A stretch of 22,280 nucleotides of DNA from Schoenoplectus triqueter (GCA_964058805.1 CAXKVV010001253.1:1-22280), one strand, 5' to 3'; counted from the first letter of the stretch, positions 11,176 through 21,142 are shown. Notes: generated by a model not told the origin, from the letters alone. Program-made: numbers and translations.

Positions 11176-13641
11176 ATGAAGACACACAGGCGTAAACACC
11201 CCATCTCAGTTGCTGTATCGATAATAGGCGGCCTCGCGTTTATTGGTGTTATATTCTTTGAAGATCTACGCATAGTCACCGGCATATCAATCATCAAGCT
11301 AAATGCTTCTAAGCTTCATGGCATATATAATTCTACTATGCTTCTTCGTAGAGGTATATATATATATATATATTTCTTTTTCTTTTCTTTCTTCTCCGTT
11401 TAATTTGGGCTAATTAATCCTGCGCTCGCGTTAACGTTAATTGAGCAAATTAATGTGTTATAAACCTATAGTTTGTGATTCCTTCTTTCTAATATTGTAT
11501 CACATGTGTTTCTTAGGAGAGCGGCAGAGTAACCCATTAGAGGGAACGGAAGAAGAACACAAGGTCATGTTTGATCCCAAACGGTGTAGCGTGACAGATG
11601 GCAAATGGGTTTTTAATGAATCAAAATATTTGCCTTACGATGACACCACATGCCCATATATTGACAAACAAGTGAGCTGTGCAAGGAATGGAAGGCCTGA
11701 CAAGGAGTATTTGTACTGGGAGTGGAAACTGGATAATTGCACATTACCAAGGTTAATTTCGTGCATTAAACCTTTTAATCTATTAATATTACGACTGAGG
11801 AGTATTCGCTAGTTCATAATTGAGGTTGTGTTTGGAAAATGATTGACGAAACTTTTTACGAAATTTAAGAGTTTTAATTCAAAATTGGAAAATTTTAATT
11901 GATAATTCACCAAGTCATGCCAAGTATTGGGCCGAATTGAAAAATTCAAAGCACATTTACAGCCTAATACAACGGTACAAGCCCAAAATGCAAGAAGATT
12001 GATCAGGTTTAAGCTACAAACTATCCCTTAACATACCAGTAGATTTTGTTATTCATGTAAAGTTATCAAGTCTGAAAAACATTTGTTGTTTGTTTGTAGA
12101 TTTGATGCAAAATCTATGGCTGAAAAGATCAGAGGAAAGAGGATGATGTTTGTCGGGGATTCAATTCAGCGAGCTCAATGGACTTCCTTAGTGTGTCTTC
12201 TAAATTCTGTCATACCAGAAAGTGAGAGAGACATGCGTGATGAACATGGTATCTCTGTTTTTACAGCTACGGTACATTCTCGACCGACAAACTCTTAACT
12301 AGAGGCATTCCATAATATTACATTGTATTTAAGTTAATATCTTAGATTGTGATATTGATTGAAAAAGTGTTATTTTGTTGTGATCAGGAATATAATGCAA
12401 CAGTTGAGTTCTATTGGGCACCATTTTTGATAGAGTCAAACACCGATGAGCAAATAATTGCAGACCCAAATCGACGAATTTTGCATATGGATGCGATTGA
12501 GAATCATGCACGAAATTGGATAGGGGTTGATATTCTTGTGTTTGAGACCTATATTTGGTGGATGAGTGGACAGACAATTAAATCTGTGTGAGTTGAAAAG
12601 CTTGAACATAATTTATTCAGTTTTTCTCTTCTCGAATTATAGGGAAAAAATGCCTCATATGCCCCCATTGAAACGAAATTCTCTAGAATTATTCTTCGAT
12701 CTTGTTCTTTGTTTGCTTTTCGTTTGTATAATAGATCTGCTGCAATTTAGTTATCACTCGGTCACAACTCACAACTCACAAGCAATGCAGCGAGTCAAAA
12801 GAGAGCAGCTTAACAGTTTGAATTTGGTGAATTGTCAGAAGGGTATTGAGTAATGAGGGTTGTGAAATGTATTTTGAAGTTTTATAGGGTGCTAAATGAG
12901 TAGTCGTTTGTGCACACTGGCACACTGCACACTAAACAATTTTGCAATTTATTTATGAAGGTGGGGTTCTTTTGCAAATGGAGAAGAAGGGTTTGAAGAA
13001 TTGGACAGGACCGTTGCTTACAGGATTGGGCTCAAGACATGGGCCAACTGGATTGATTCTTCATTGGACCCAAATAAAACAAAAATTTTCTTCACTACCA
13101 TATCCCCTACACACATGAGGTGTAACTTCGTTTCTTCTGTTTCCTTCATTTACCTTTTGTTATTTTCCCCTGTTTAGTAGACACCTTCTGATATTTTTGT
13201 TCGAGGAAAATCTTATAAGAAATATGTAGGCACACTCATATATTTTGTGGTCACTTATTTTTAGATAGGAAAAGAACATGTTATTTAAAAAGGTATCTCA
13301 AAAACAGGAGTGCAGACTGGAACCACAATGAAAATATAAGGTGCTTCAATGAAACAAAGCCAGTGCTGACGAAGGGCTACCAGGGCACTGGTGCTGATCA
13401 AAGCATGATGCAGATTGTATCGAGCGTGGTTGCGAGAATGAAAACTTCAGTCACATTTCTCAACGTGACGCAGCTCTCGGAGCACAGGATCGATGGGCAC
13501 GTATCGGTCTACACCGAGTCGGAAGGAAAAGTCCTGACAGACGAGCAAAAGGCGGACCCAGAACAGTATGTGGATTGCATCCATTGGTGCTTGCCAGGCG
13601 TACCTGACACATGGAATCAGCTCCTCTATGCTTATTTGTAA
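11176..13641 (+). CDS. trichome birefringence-like (TBL) polysaccharide O-acetyltransferase
   Basis: Six exons join in frame to 425 residues: 11176-11353, 11517-11751, 12100-12271, 12388-12587, 12961-13119, 13308-13641; all introns are GT-AG. Residues 1-8 are basic and about 9-28 form one membrane anchor, as expected for a Golgi type II protein. The TBL domain starts near Cys83 (CSVTDGKWVF; Cys105, 114 and 134 follow). The catalytic GDS is at 157-159 and the DxxH motif is D404-H407 in DCIHWCLPGVPDTWN. NATVEFYWAPFL and the overall layout resemble the xylan acetyltransferases around TBL28-33/ESK1, which add acetyl groups to xylose in xylan; the exact clade and substrate are inferred. The serine block reads GDSIQRAQW where the family usually has GDSLxRNQW. 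Length is normal and no break is seen. Intron 1 begins with a TA repeat. The gene is convergent with asparagine synthetase. Confidence 0.95.
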
Positions 13642-13671
13642 ATCCTTCTATAGGACTACCCTTTAAAAATG

Positions 13672-13707
13672 TACTTAATTATCCCAAAATTGGTCGATAA
13701 TTAAGTA
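13672..13707 (+). repeat. 12-bp perfect hairpin in the TBL 3' region
   Basis: TACTTAATTATC (13672-13683) and GATAATTAAGTA (13696-13707) are exact inverted copies with a 12-base loop, starting 30 bases after the TBL stop codon. It would form a stem in the transcript and may affect 3' end processing or stability; that is inference. Confidence 0.65.
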
Positions 13708-13981
13708 TATTAATTAATTGATTAACTAAGAGAAGTTGTATGGATTTATATTATTTCATTGACATTCATATGGAACAAAAAATCTATCAATGACTTGTTG
13801 TTATCTCATAATTAGATGGGGGGATACTCAGCTAAAATAAACAAAAAAAAAACAACTCTGATTAATTAATGGAATTGATTATCTAAACATGAACGCGTCG
13901 CCTAAAATTAAAGCTAATGCCAGCTTCTTACAATTAATAATTAACGCACTTACGAGAATTCACCTATACCAATTACCAAAA

Positions 13982-14060
13982 GAGCTGACTTAAGTGAGCC
14001 TGTGTTTAAAACGTTTGGATCCTTTTCTAAAGGATGGGTTCAAGCCCTCAAAATACCGAA
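13982..14060 (+). mobile_element. possible tRNA-derived SINE fragment
   Basis: GGTTCAAGCCC at 14037-14047 fits the Pol III B-box consensus GGTTCRANYCC. The upstream GAGCTGACTTAAGTGAG (13982-13998) sits at a suitable distance for an A box but matches it poorly. No tRNA cloverleaf can be drawn, so a true tRNA gene is unlikely. The 3' end of the element is not visible. Confidence 0.3.
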
Positions 14061-14655
14061 TACCATATACAGAAAGCATTGTTAAAAAACTTTCTAAGAG
14101 AAGGTTTTATTGAAAAAATTTCGGAAAAATTAAAAGCAATATATGGATTTAGAACTATAAATTATTAACAGTGTTTCAGAACTCGACAGTTTGAATAAAA
14201 ATATTTTAACCAGAGATTTGTAAGAAAATATTCTGGTTCTGCTGATGCGGTGTTAATTAGAGACTCAGAGTCGATAACTGTATGGACGTATGCGCAAAAC
14301 TTGTATTGTAACCAAATCGATAAAAGTGCAAGCATATTAGATCTATACTTGCTCAATATTTCTCATGTTCAAATTTCAAACCACTCTATTGACTTTCCTG
14401 AAACCGGGGTAGTTCATGCATTAGTTTCATAAGGCTCTAATCTTAGCCCACCTTCACACACATCAACCCATATACACTTAGCACATTCATACAATAAAAT
14501 TACAAGCCATGTTAAAACGTTATATTGTGTTACAAAGGTTGCATATCCAGTGATGCTTGCACATAATTGCATAGAACCATATCCTCTATTTTCTTATTTA
14601 TAGAATTAACTATGGAATTGCTATCTCATCCCTCCCTCAAAACCATAGTTATTAT

Positions 14656-14674
14656 ACACACACACACACACACA
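14656..14674. repeat. (AC)n microsatellite
   Basis: Nineteen bases of alternating AC, about 55 bases beyond the asparagine synthetase stop codon and so probably in its 3' untranslated region, where it reads as GT repeats. Likely length-polymorphic. Confidence 0.85.
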
Positions 14675-14729
14675 GGTACGCAAACACAAAATTGACAGTA
14701 TGGTTGCCATAACATAGAGAGAAGTCCAA

Positions 14730-17700
14730 TCAGGTGCTAATGATGACCCCTTGATTTGGTACATCAATAATCTTTGCTTTCTTGTTCATATCAGAAGCAC
14801 TCTTTCCAGCTGAGAGAGAGATTGGTACAGTGGTTTGTTCATAGGCTGAATCATGGACCCCGAGAGCAGCACGACCCGATGGGTCAAGATTGTTGGACCA
14901 CTGTGCATCCCACTCTATTGCCTTGGCTGTGCTACATGCAATACTTGGCCCACCTGGCACAGTCAGCCTAGCAGAGTTCTGTGCCAACAAGTAAACTCAG
15001 TATGTAAATTTCTTGCCTATCAGGGTGTAAAGGAATAAATTGAGACCTTTCAAGGTTGTTCTTGTTAACTACCTGAGGAAAAAACCTTTCAAAGATCATC
15101 CTGTAGTAGTAGCCTTCCTTAGTTGTTGGTGTGTTGTGTGGGTAGATCCGTTTAGCATTTTGCATCATTTTATCAGTCACCTAAAATAACACATCACGTG
15201 AGTCAGTAAATTCAATATATATCGGACAAATGTAATAATAAGAGCTGAATTAAAATTATACATGCAGAGCTGCATGGGCCTTGAGTCCATCAATCCAACT
15301 ATAACCGACCCCATCACTGAACTGCTCCTTCTGTCTATAGAGGATATGCTGAAAAAATAAAATAAAGAATATTAGTACATGTAACAATTGAGTCTAATTT
15401 TGTTTTAGAAAAAATTAGGAAAAGGAAAACATTCAAGAAAATAAAAAGTAAACCTTTGGAAGGTAGGGGTTCTCCTCATCATCAAAGGCCTTCCTCAAGA
15501 CCCATTTCTCAATATGCCCTTGGTCAGGCTTTATCTGTAAGAAAAGATACATATGTTAAATACATGACCAAATACTAGAAATTGAAGGAAACACGTGTGG
15601 TACTTTTTCTCCATGGGTGTAGAGAAGCTACCATCTTCCATTCAGGATCAATGCTCATAGCAACATTTATGAACTCCTTGTCAAGGAAAGGAACACGCAC
15701 TTCCAAGCCCCATGCTGATGTGGCCTTATTTGCACGTAAGCAATCATACTGGTGCAGTGCTTTGACCTACATTTCAACTTGTAAGAACCATTTAAACATA
15801 TAAAAGATGAAAGATCTAAGAAAAATGCAAAACTTACAAAGTTAAATATAGTACCTTGCGACAAGTTTCTTGATGGAATTCTTCCTTATTAGGTGCCTTG
15901 TGGAAGTACAAGTACCCACCAAAGAGCTCATCGGAGCCTTCGCCAGAAATGACCATTTTCACCCCAAGGGATTTTATCTTTCTTGACATAAGAAACATTG
16001 GTGTGCTGGCTCTGATTGTTGTTACATCATAGGTCTCTATATGGTATATCACATCCTCTATTGCATCAATACCATCCTGTTGAAATTTAGATGAGTTAAC
16101 TGAGGCTTAGTTGCAGTGACAGTACATCTACCACTCACTGGGAGTACCAGAATGTGCCATAATATACCTGAACAGTGAAATGGAATTCATGATGGACAGT
16201 CCCCAAATAATCGGCAACCTCCCTACCAGCTTTTAAATCGGGTGAACCCTACAGAACAGGTAAACATTTCTGAAAATTATTTAATGTTGATAATAATTAC
16301 AGAGCTAAAACAACTTGCTAAATAACTAACCTCTAAGCCAACACAGAAAGAGTGAAGCTGAGTGCCCCATTGATCAGCCGCCTTAGTACCTGCCAGGTGG
16401 CGTGCAGTTACTGAAGCAACCAGAGATGAATCCAGCCCGCCAGAAAGCAAAACCCCAAAGGGTACATCTGTCATTAGCCTCTTAATCACAGCCTACACAA
16501 ACAGCCAGAAACCAAAAATTAGAACAGTAGTTCTGTACCATTTTACAATTATTAAGTCAAAAAAAATTATAAGATAGTATACATCTTCGAAAGACTTTCT
16601 CAGAGCAAGAGGGTCGAATGGAGTTGATGGGATAGAGTGGGAGTACCAAAGAGGATTGTACCATCTCTTAAACCCATGCTCCTTGCTAGAGTACAAGTGT
16701 CCAGGTGGGAATGCCTCGAAATGCTCACATTCATCATTCAAACCTTTCATCTCAGATGAAATCCAAATAGAGCCTATTGTATAGAAAGGGAAAAAAACAG
16801 ATATTAAAATTCATTTGCTTACGCATTTAAATTTCAATATGTAGAAGTAAAGATTACCATCTAGACCCCAGCCAATGTATAGTGAGGTTACGCCAATTGC
16901 ATCACGTGCAACAATAAAGCTGTTGTCACGCTTATCAAGCAAAACGAAAGAGAAAACACCATCCAACATGTCAATGAAATTCTCGCCATGTTCTTCATAC
17001 TAAACAAACAAGCGGGCATTTGTTATTTTTTGTTCGATTTTTAAATAAATGCCATTATTAGAACAAAATTTCTTTTATTTGTCTTACAAGATGAGCAATG
17101 ACTTCACAATCACTGCCAGTCCTCAACTTATGATTAGTCAAGTTCTTCCTCAATTGATCATGGTTGTATATCTCACCATTCACCTGTCAGAGATAAATTA
17201 TGTGAGATATCCACATTAAAAGAAAAGGGATGTTTTTCAATGGTGGCAATAAGAACTTTCATAAATTAAGTGTATTTACCGTGACAACAATGGAATTGTC
17301 TTCATTGTAGAGAGGCTGATCACCGGAGGCAGGGTCAATTATTGCAAGCCTTTGGTGGGTCAGGTAGTTAAAACCATGCTGGTGAAGCCCACTCCAGTCG
17401 GGACCTCTGTGCTTCAACCTATTTTATAATTAAACATGATGATCAGCTGGCCAAATTATTAAATCTTTTGACCAAATTAATCAATGTCAGTTCGCATCAC
17501 TCTTGAATATTCTCAAATGGAAGCTGACAATCATTAGGTGATTACCTTATTAAAATAGTGGTTAATTAAGATGCGTACAACCTAAAATACATGATTACTG
17601 GAACAAAGGGATTACAATTAAGTAAAAAAAGATAAAAAAGAAAAGATGTCATAATAAATTCCACGTGATCCTTTCAGATTGCTGAGGTCCACTTGATTAC

Positions 17701-18012
17701 CCCAAGAGACCATCCACACCTAACCTTAAAAACGGTATAAAAGTCATAATACCAAAAAGTTGATCGTTAACTGCAGGAGGCATGGATTGATCAAATTTAA
17801 ACCATCACCAGATGAAAGTGATCGATTAATTGGTGTACATGGATTTCTCAGAGACATTTCTACGAACAAGTAGTGTTCATCCATCGGTAAATAGAATTTT
17901 TAAAGGGATAAAATGATAAGGTATATAATTGCCTGCGAGAGAGCTCGAGCACTCGAACCCTCTTGGCTTGCGAGTCATCGGAGCAACCCAAAACAGCCAA
18001 AATCCCACACAT
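14730..18012 (-). CDS. ASN: asparagine synthetase [glutamine-hydrolyzing]
   Basis: This enzyme makes asparagine from aspartate, ATP and glutamine in the cytosol; asparagine is a main nitrogen transport compound in plants. Thirteen exons join in frame to 590 residues: 18012-17933, 17418-17280, 17183-17088, 16999-16858, 16773-16583, 16492-16331, 16248-16168, 16076-15855, 15766-15632, 15534-15454, 15348-15262, 15180-15073, 14978-14730. The start is MCGILAVLG, where Cys2 is the glutaminase nucleophile. Arg50 (RLAIIDP), Asn75 and Glu77 (NGEIYNH) and Asp98 (GSD) line the glutamine site. The synthetase domain has the ATP pyrophosphatase loop SGGLDSS at 233-239 and [12 protein letters not shown] at about 341-352. 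Length and all active-site residues are those of a working plant enzyme. Intron 1 (514 bp) has a GC donor; the other introns are 81-105 bp and GT-AG. The ASN1/ASN2 type of paralogue is not decided. Confidence 0.97.
17419..17932 (-). other. GC-AG first intron of asparagine synthetase
   Basis: Exon 1 ends CTCTCGCAG and the intron begins GCAATT, a GC donor after a consensus AG. The acceptor is AAAATAG before GTTGAAG. Only this junction gives the family-conserved [11 protein letters not shown] with no insertion, and no GT lies within the next 20 or so bases. The intron is five times longer than the others in the gene and contains a G-box core, CACGTG, at 17662-17667, so it might contribute to expression. 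Confidence 0.85.
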
Positions 18013-18133
18013 TTTGATAAAGGAGGACTAAATTGCAAATGATTAACAATGCAAAGTGGTTAAAAAGATAGTAGTATAAATAATGGGAAAAAGGGCGAAA
18101 TTTGATACTGCCTCACAAACGAATTTCCGCGCC

Positions 18134-18141
18134 TATTTATA
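18134..18141 (-). promoter_or_regulatory. TATA box of asparagine synthetase
   Basis: On the minus strand this reads TATAAATA in a GC-rich setting, about 122 bases before the ATG. Initiation would be expected near 18105, giving a leader of about 90 bases that contains no upstream ATG. A second, weaker TATTTATA-like word lies closer to the start near 18075. Confidence 0.7.
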
Positions 18142-18306
18142 GCTGGTCGATCGGCTCCGTTTCCTCGCATCGATACGACTTCGTCACTTCGTCCTGATCC
18201 GCTGCAGGGACCGCACAACAACCACCGTAAGCTTCTGACGCGTGTCAGATCGCTACTCGTTAGTTCCACAGATCGGTATTATCCGTTTGAGATTCCGAAT
18301 AAATGG

Positions 18307-18314
18307 TGACTCAT
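18307..18314 (-). promoter_or_regulatory. GCN4/ACTCAT-type bZIP element
   Basis: TGACTCAT on + (ATGAGTCA on -) contains both the GCN4 core TGACTCA and the ACTCAT hexamer recognised by S1-group bZIP factors. It lies about 170 bases upstream of the TATA box. Arabidopsis ASN1 is a known target of C/S1 bZIPs under low sugar or darkness, so a similar role here is a reasonable inference. Confidence 0.5.
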
Positions 18315-18359
18315 CAAGGGTCCCACGGTCATTTGCCATTGTCATTGCCAAACATGAAA

Positions 18360-18365
18360 CACGTG
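18360..18365 (-). promoter_or_regulatory. G-box (CACGTG)
   Basis: A perfect palindromic CACGTG within AAACACGTGTTT, 45 bases further upstream than the TGACTCAT element. G-boxes bind bZIP and bHLH factors, and the pairing with the ACTCAT element supports an energy- or dark-responsive promoter. Binding is not proven. Confidence 0.5.
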
Positions 18366-18655
18366 TTTGTGGGCCGAGGTTGCGAAGCCGAGATATTTGT
18401 TGTCTCCAGGCACCCGGAGCATGACAGTAGATATTATTTTAGTCACTTTGTTGTGGGGTCTGATTTCTGGTTAGATTTTACATGTTCGTGATTGTAAATG
18501 CCAGGTGCAAGTTGTTATTCCCCAGATACGAGGAAGCAGTGAGCCGCGTTCAGTTGGGACTTGGGACCCATCTGAGATGGATAAAACACCTCTAATATAT
18601 CATCTCAAGTTTAATTTTACCGGAGATATCATTCAAAAAATTATTAGTTAGGACT

Positions 18656-18870
18656 GGTCAAGTTAGTTTGATTTTTTGAAAAAAGTCGAATTAGCTCGGA
18701 TCTGATTAGGCTCGGATCAGATCAATTTATATATTGATTTTTTTCATCTTTTAAATTAATTTTGATTGAATTGTAGTTATTTGATCTTGAACCGAATCAG
18801 ATTAGATTTGAATCAGATCAAATTAATTTAATTTTTTAAAAAATCATATCAAATCGGATTCAAATCATGA
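18656..18870. repeat. GGATC/AATCAGATC-rich degenerate repeat
   Basis: GCTCGGATCTGATTAGG, GCTCGGATCAGATC, AATCAGATTAGATTTG and AATCAGATCAAATT follow each other within some 200 bases. It resembles the subterminal repeat region of a decayed DNA transposon, but I see no termini. No coding frame. Confidence 0.4.
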
Positions 18871-19175
18871 CTGATTTCTCACATCACCTCAGATTTCTAT
18901 CACCTCTAATTGCATGTGAGTTTTGGCGCGGAAAAATAAAACGGAAAAAAAGAAACAAATTAAAAGAGAAGAAAAAAAGTCTTGGTGTGGAAAAAAAGAG
19001 GAAAAGAGAGAATGAAATGAAGGCTCCGCTCCGTTTATTAGATTCAAAGGTTTAGTTTTCTTTTTATTTTAATTTTAGACATCTTTAAGATAAATGAACA
19101 TATCTTCAAATTATACTTTAAAGACGGATAAAAATGGACTATTAATGCAATAATGTGGAGAGGGAAAGAGAGAGA
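18871..19175. other. gene-free intergenic region
   Basis: Purine-rich stretch with long A runs (about 18935-19010) and nothing that I can name. The lysine-rich open frame at 18867-19055 follows from the A/G-rich composition. Confidence 0.5.
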
Positions 19176-19200
19176 GGGCAGGGGCAGGGGCAGGGGCAGG
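19176..19200 (+). repeat. GGGGCA tandem array, potential G-quadruplex
   Basis: GGG, then three GGGG tracts, each separated by CA, then GG. Four tracts of at least three G with two- to three-base loops fit the usual intramolecular quadruplex pattern. It follows a GA-rich run and stands out in AT-rich surroundings. Confidence 0.75.
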
Positions 19201-19670
19201 ATCTAATAATGTGTAGAGTAATACAGATTTCCATATCATGCCAGCTCATTTCATTGAATCCGGCTCTTCTACAGTACTCTGTAATATATATAGTAATAGT
19301 AAAATAACACATGATGAATGTGAATTTTATTTCATCCAACTTCATTTACATTACATACGAACCCACCATTTTAGCTTAAAGATTGAGACAATTGAGGACA
19401 CCACACAGAACATCAATTTTTTCAATATTAAAATTAGATCCATTAATTCTAGGTTAGGTTAAGATCGGTTCAGTTCTTAATTTTCACTCTTCTTGGTCCT
19501 GTATACGTGGATTTGGATAAGGATGAAGTTTTGTAGATTTATTCAACTTGATAATTGAGATGATGATATATTATATATCTCGGATGAATTTTTTGTCATA
19601 TGCACCCAGTTAGAAATTTGGTTAATTAGCTTCTCCATGTTTCTCACTGCAACTGCAAATGAACACCAGC
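19201..19670. other. gene-free intergenic region
   Basis: AT-rich DNA without a supportable gene. The open frames at 19142-19345 and 19238-19462 lie on opposite strands of the same DNA and match no family I know. Confidence 0.5.
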
Positions 19671-19983
19671 CAGATACTTAGAGGTGGCAGAACCCGACCC
19701 GACCCGACAAACCTGCTCGACCCACCCGGATCCGAACCCGATCCGACCCGATTTTTTAAGAAAGTCAAACTGATCCGACCTGACCCGAACCCGACCCGAC
19801 CCGAGATCAAATGGCCTTCAATCCAATCGAAATCTATCAACGATCTGAAAAAACACAACATATAAATTGACCCGACCCGACCTGACCCTGACCTGACCCG
19901 ATTTCTTCCAGAAAGTCAAACTGACCCGACCCGCCCGACCCGAACCCGACCCGACCCGCCCGATTGCCACCTCTACAGATACT
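19671..19983. mobile_element. hAT-type MITE with 8-bp target duplication
   Basis: The element proper is 19679-19975 (297 bp). Its ends are exact 11-bp inverted repeats, TAGAGGTGGCA and TGCCACCTCTA, flanked on both sides by CAGATACT (19671-19678 and 19976-19983), a perfect 8-bp duplication as left by hAT transposases. The interior is packed with CCCGA units and contains a direct repeat of about 60 bp (from about 19745 and from about 19892) built on GAAAGTCAAACTGA. Subterminal short repeats are typical of hAT elements, where they bind transposase. It has no transposase and so is non-autonomous. The proline/arginine-rich open frames in it are repeat artefacts. Confidence 0.88.
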
Positions 19984-20329
19984 GCACCATGCAATTATCA
20001 GCTGTTGTCTTCGCTTGCTTTCTAAACATTAATTGTTGTGGAGCTGCAATTACAAATTCAATTCTCATTAAAAATCTTTTTTTTTTGTGAAGTATAAATT
20101 GTAAGATAAACTCATAACTTCCTTTTATATCCATTTTATTTTCATACCTACAACTTTTAAGAAATATCACTTTTTATCGATTTGTTGAATATTTTTTTAC
20201 AGGGTCTGATTGCAATATTGCTATATAACAAATTCATGTTTCAAACATCTTCAATTTTTTTATTTATTTATGATCAATATATTCCCGAATATTTTAAACC
20301 GGTAAATCTCAAAAGGCTAATATTATCTT
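19984..20329. other. gene-free intergenic region
   Basis: AT-rich sequence between two mobile elements. I see no gene, RNA or repeat. Confidence 0.5.
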
Positions 20330-20710
20330 AAGTGTGCTTCTACGAGCATGGAGCTTTTTCATTATCTTAGCTCAAAAAGTATGTTAAATCATATTTAAAT
20401 TTTAATTTATCACGCTCAGTAATTCTTCATATTGAAATCTTATGGAGTATAAAAAAATTTGGAGTGTTTCGAACTTCTAAGTTATTATTTTTAATTTTTG
20501 AAAATAATGTACAAACATTGAATATTTTTTTATTTTTTTAGAGTTGATTTTCAAAAATTGAAAAAAGTGACTTAGAAAATATAAAACACCCCAAATTTTT
20601 GTATCCCACAAGATTTTCATATGAACAATTTAATTAGAGTGATAAATCAAATTTTAAAGATTATTTGATATATTTTTTGAGTTAAAATCACAGCAAAGCA
20701 TCATAGCCTA

Positions 20711-20712
<2 letters not shown>
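20330..20712. mobile_element. fold-back MITE, copy F
   Basis: The left arm with TCTTATGGAGTATAAAAAAA and TTTGGAGTGTTT pairs with AAACACCCCAAATTTTTG and TATCCCACAAGA in the right arm, and outer blocks (AATTTATCAC against GTGATAAATC) pair as well. The right end reads GCAAAGCATCATAGCCTAA, nearly the same as the right end of the next element. The left terminus is decayed, so its boundary is approximate. Non-coding. Confidence 0.6.

Positions 20713-20741
<29 letters not shown>
20713..20741. repeat. (TA)n microsatellite between two MITEs
   Basis: About fourteen TA units fill exactly the gap between two fold-back elements, suggesting insertion into a TA run or expansion of TA target duplications. 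Confidence 0.85.
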
Positions 20742-20745
<4 letters not shown>

Positions 20746-21142
20746 GACTATAGTGATTTGCAAAGCACAGAGGCGTTGTGTGCTTTGCGCTCTATTTTTA
20801 ATTTTAAGTTAGAAATAATCGATCTGAACAATTCAATCTAATCTTCATATCAAAATATATTAGTAAATCAAATTTTATATTTTTAGAATTTTTTTTACTA
20901 TTTTTTCTGCTGAGGGGAAAATGACTTGATCTGAGAATTCTGGATCATCCAAAAATGATGGTTTCCCCCCTATCGAAAAAAATAGCAAATGGATTCCAAA
21001 AAATATAAAATTTGATTTACTAATGGATTTTGATATGGAGATTAGATTGAGCGGTTTTGATCGATCATTTCTGACTTAAAATTAATAATAGAGCGCAAAA
21101 CACACAACGCAGTTGTACTTTGTAAAGCACCATAGCCTAATT
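20742..21142. mobile_element. fold-back MITE, copy E
   Basis: The two arms of about 150 bases are inverted copies with few mismatches: CAAAGCACAGAGGCGTTGTG, CTTTGCGCTC and ATTAGTAAATCAAATTTTAT on the left all recur inverted on the right (for example GAGCGCAAAACACACAACGC near 21092). The centre shares the GGGGAAAATGACTTGATC...CCCCCC hairpin with copy C at 3936-4304. It ends in CACCATAGCCTAATTATATA. No coding capacity. Confidence 0.85.

Larger units (their letters stand above)
13642..14729. other. intergenic space between the convergent genes
   Basis: This should hold both 3' untranslated regions. On + an AATAAA at 13836-13841 followed by an A run is a plausible TBL poly(A) site. On - an AATAAG-like signal near 14594-14601 could serve asparagine synthetase. 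It also contains a 12-bp hairpin, a SINE-like B box and a CA repeat, listed separately. Open frames at 14165-14432 look random. Confidence 0.5.

Noticed and set aside
12329..12853. Frames antisense to TBL exon 4 and within TBL intron 4
   Set aside because: The antisense frame is a shadow of a conserved exon. The intronic frame crosses the exon 4 donor and has no homology to TBL.
13982..14060. A functional tRNA gene
   Set aside because: Only the B box fits. No acceptor or anticodon stem can be drawn, so it is listed only as a possible SINE fragment.
14774..15038. Two + strand frames opposite the last asparagine synthetase exons
   Set aside because: They are antisense shadows of exon 13; the minus frame matches the family exactly.
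18060..18269. 69-codon minus frame just upstream of asparagine synthetase
   Set aside because: It spans the TATA box, is out of family context and is not joined to exon 1, so it is probably chance.
19622..19865. Proline/arginine-rich and glycine/serine-rich frames
   Set aside because: They are produced by the CCCGA repeats of the hAT MITE on both strands.
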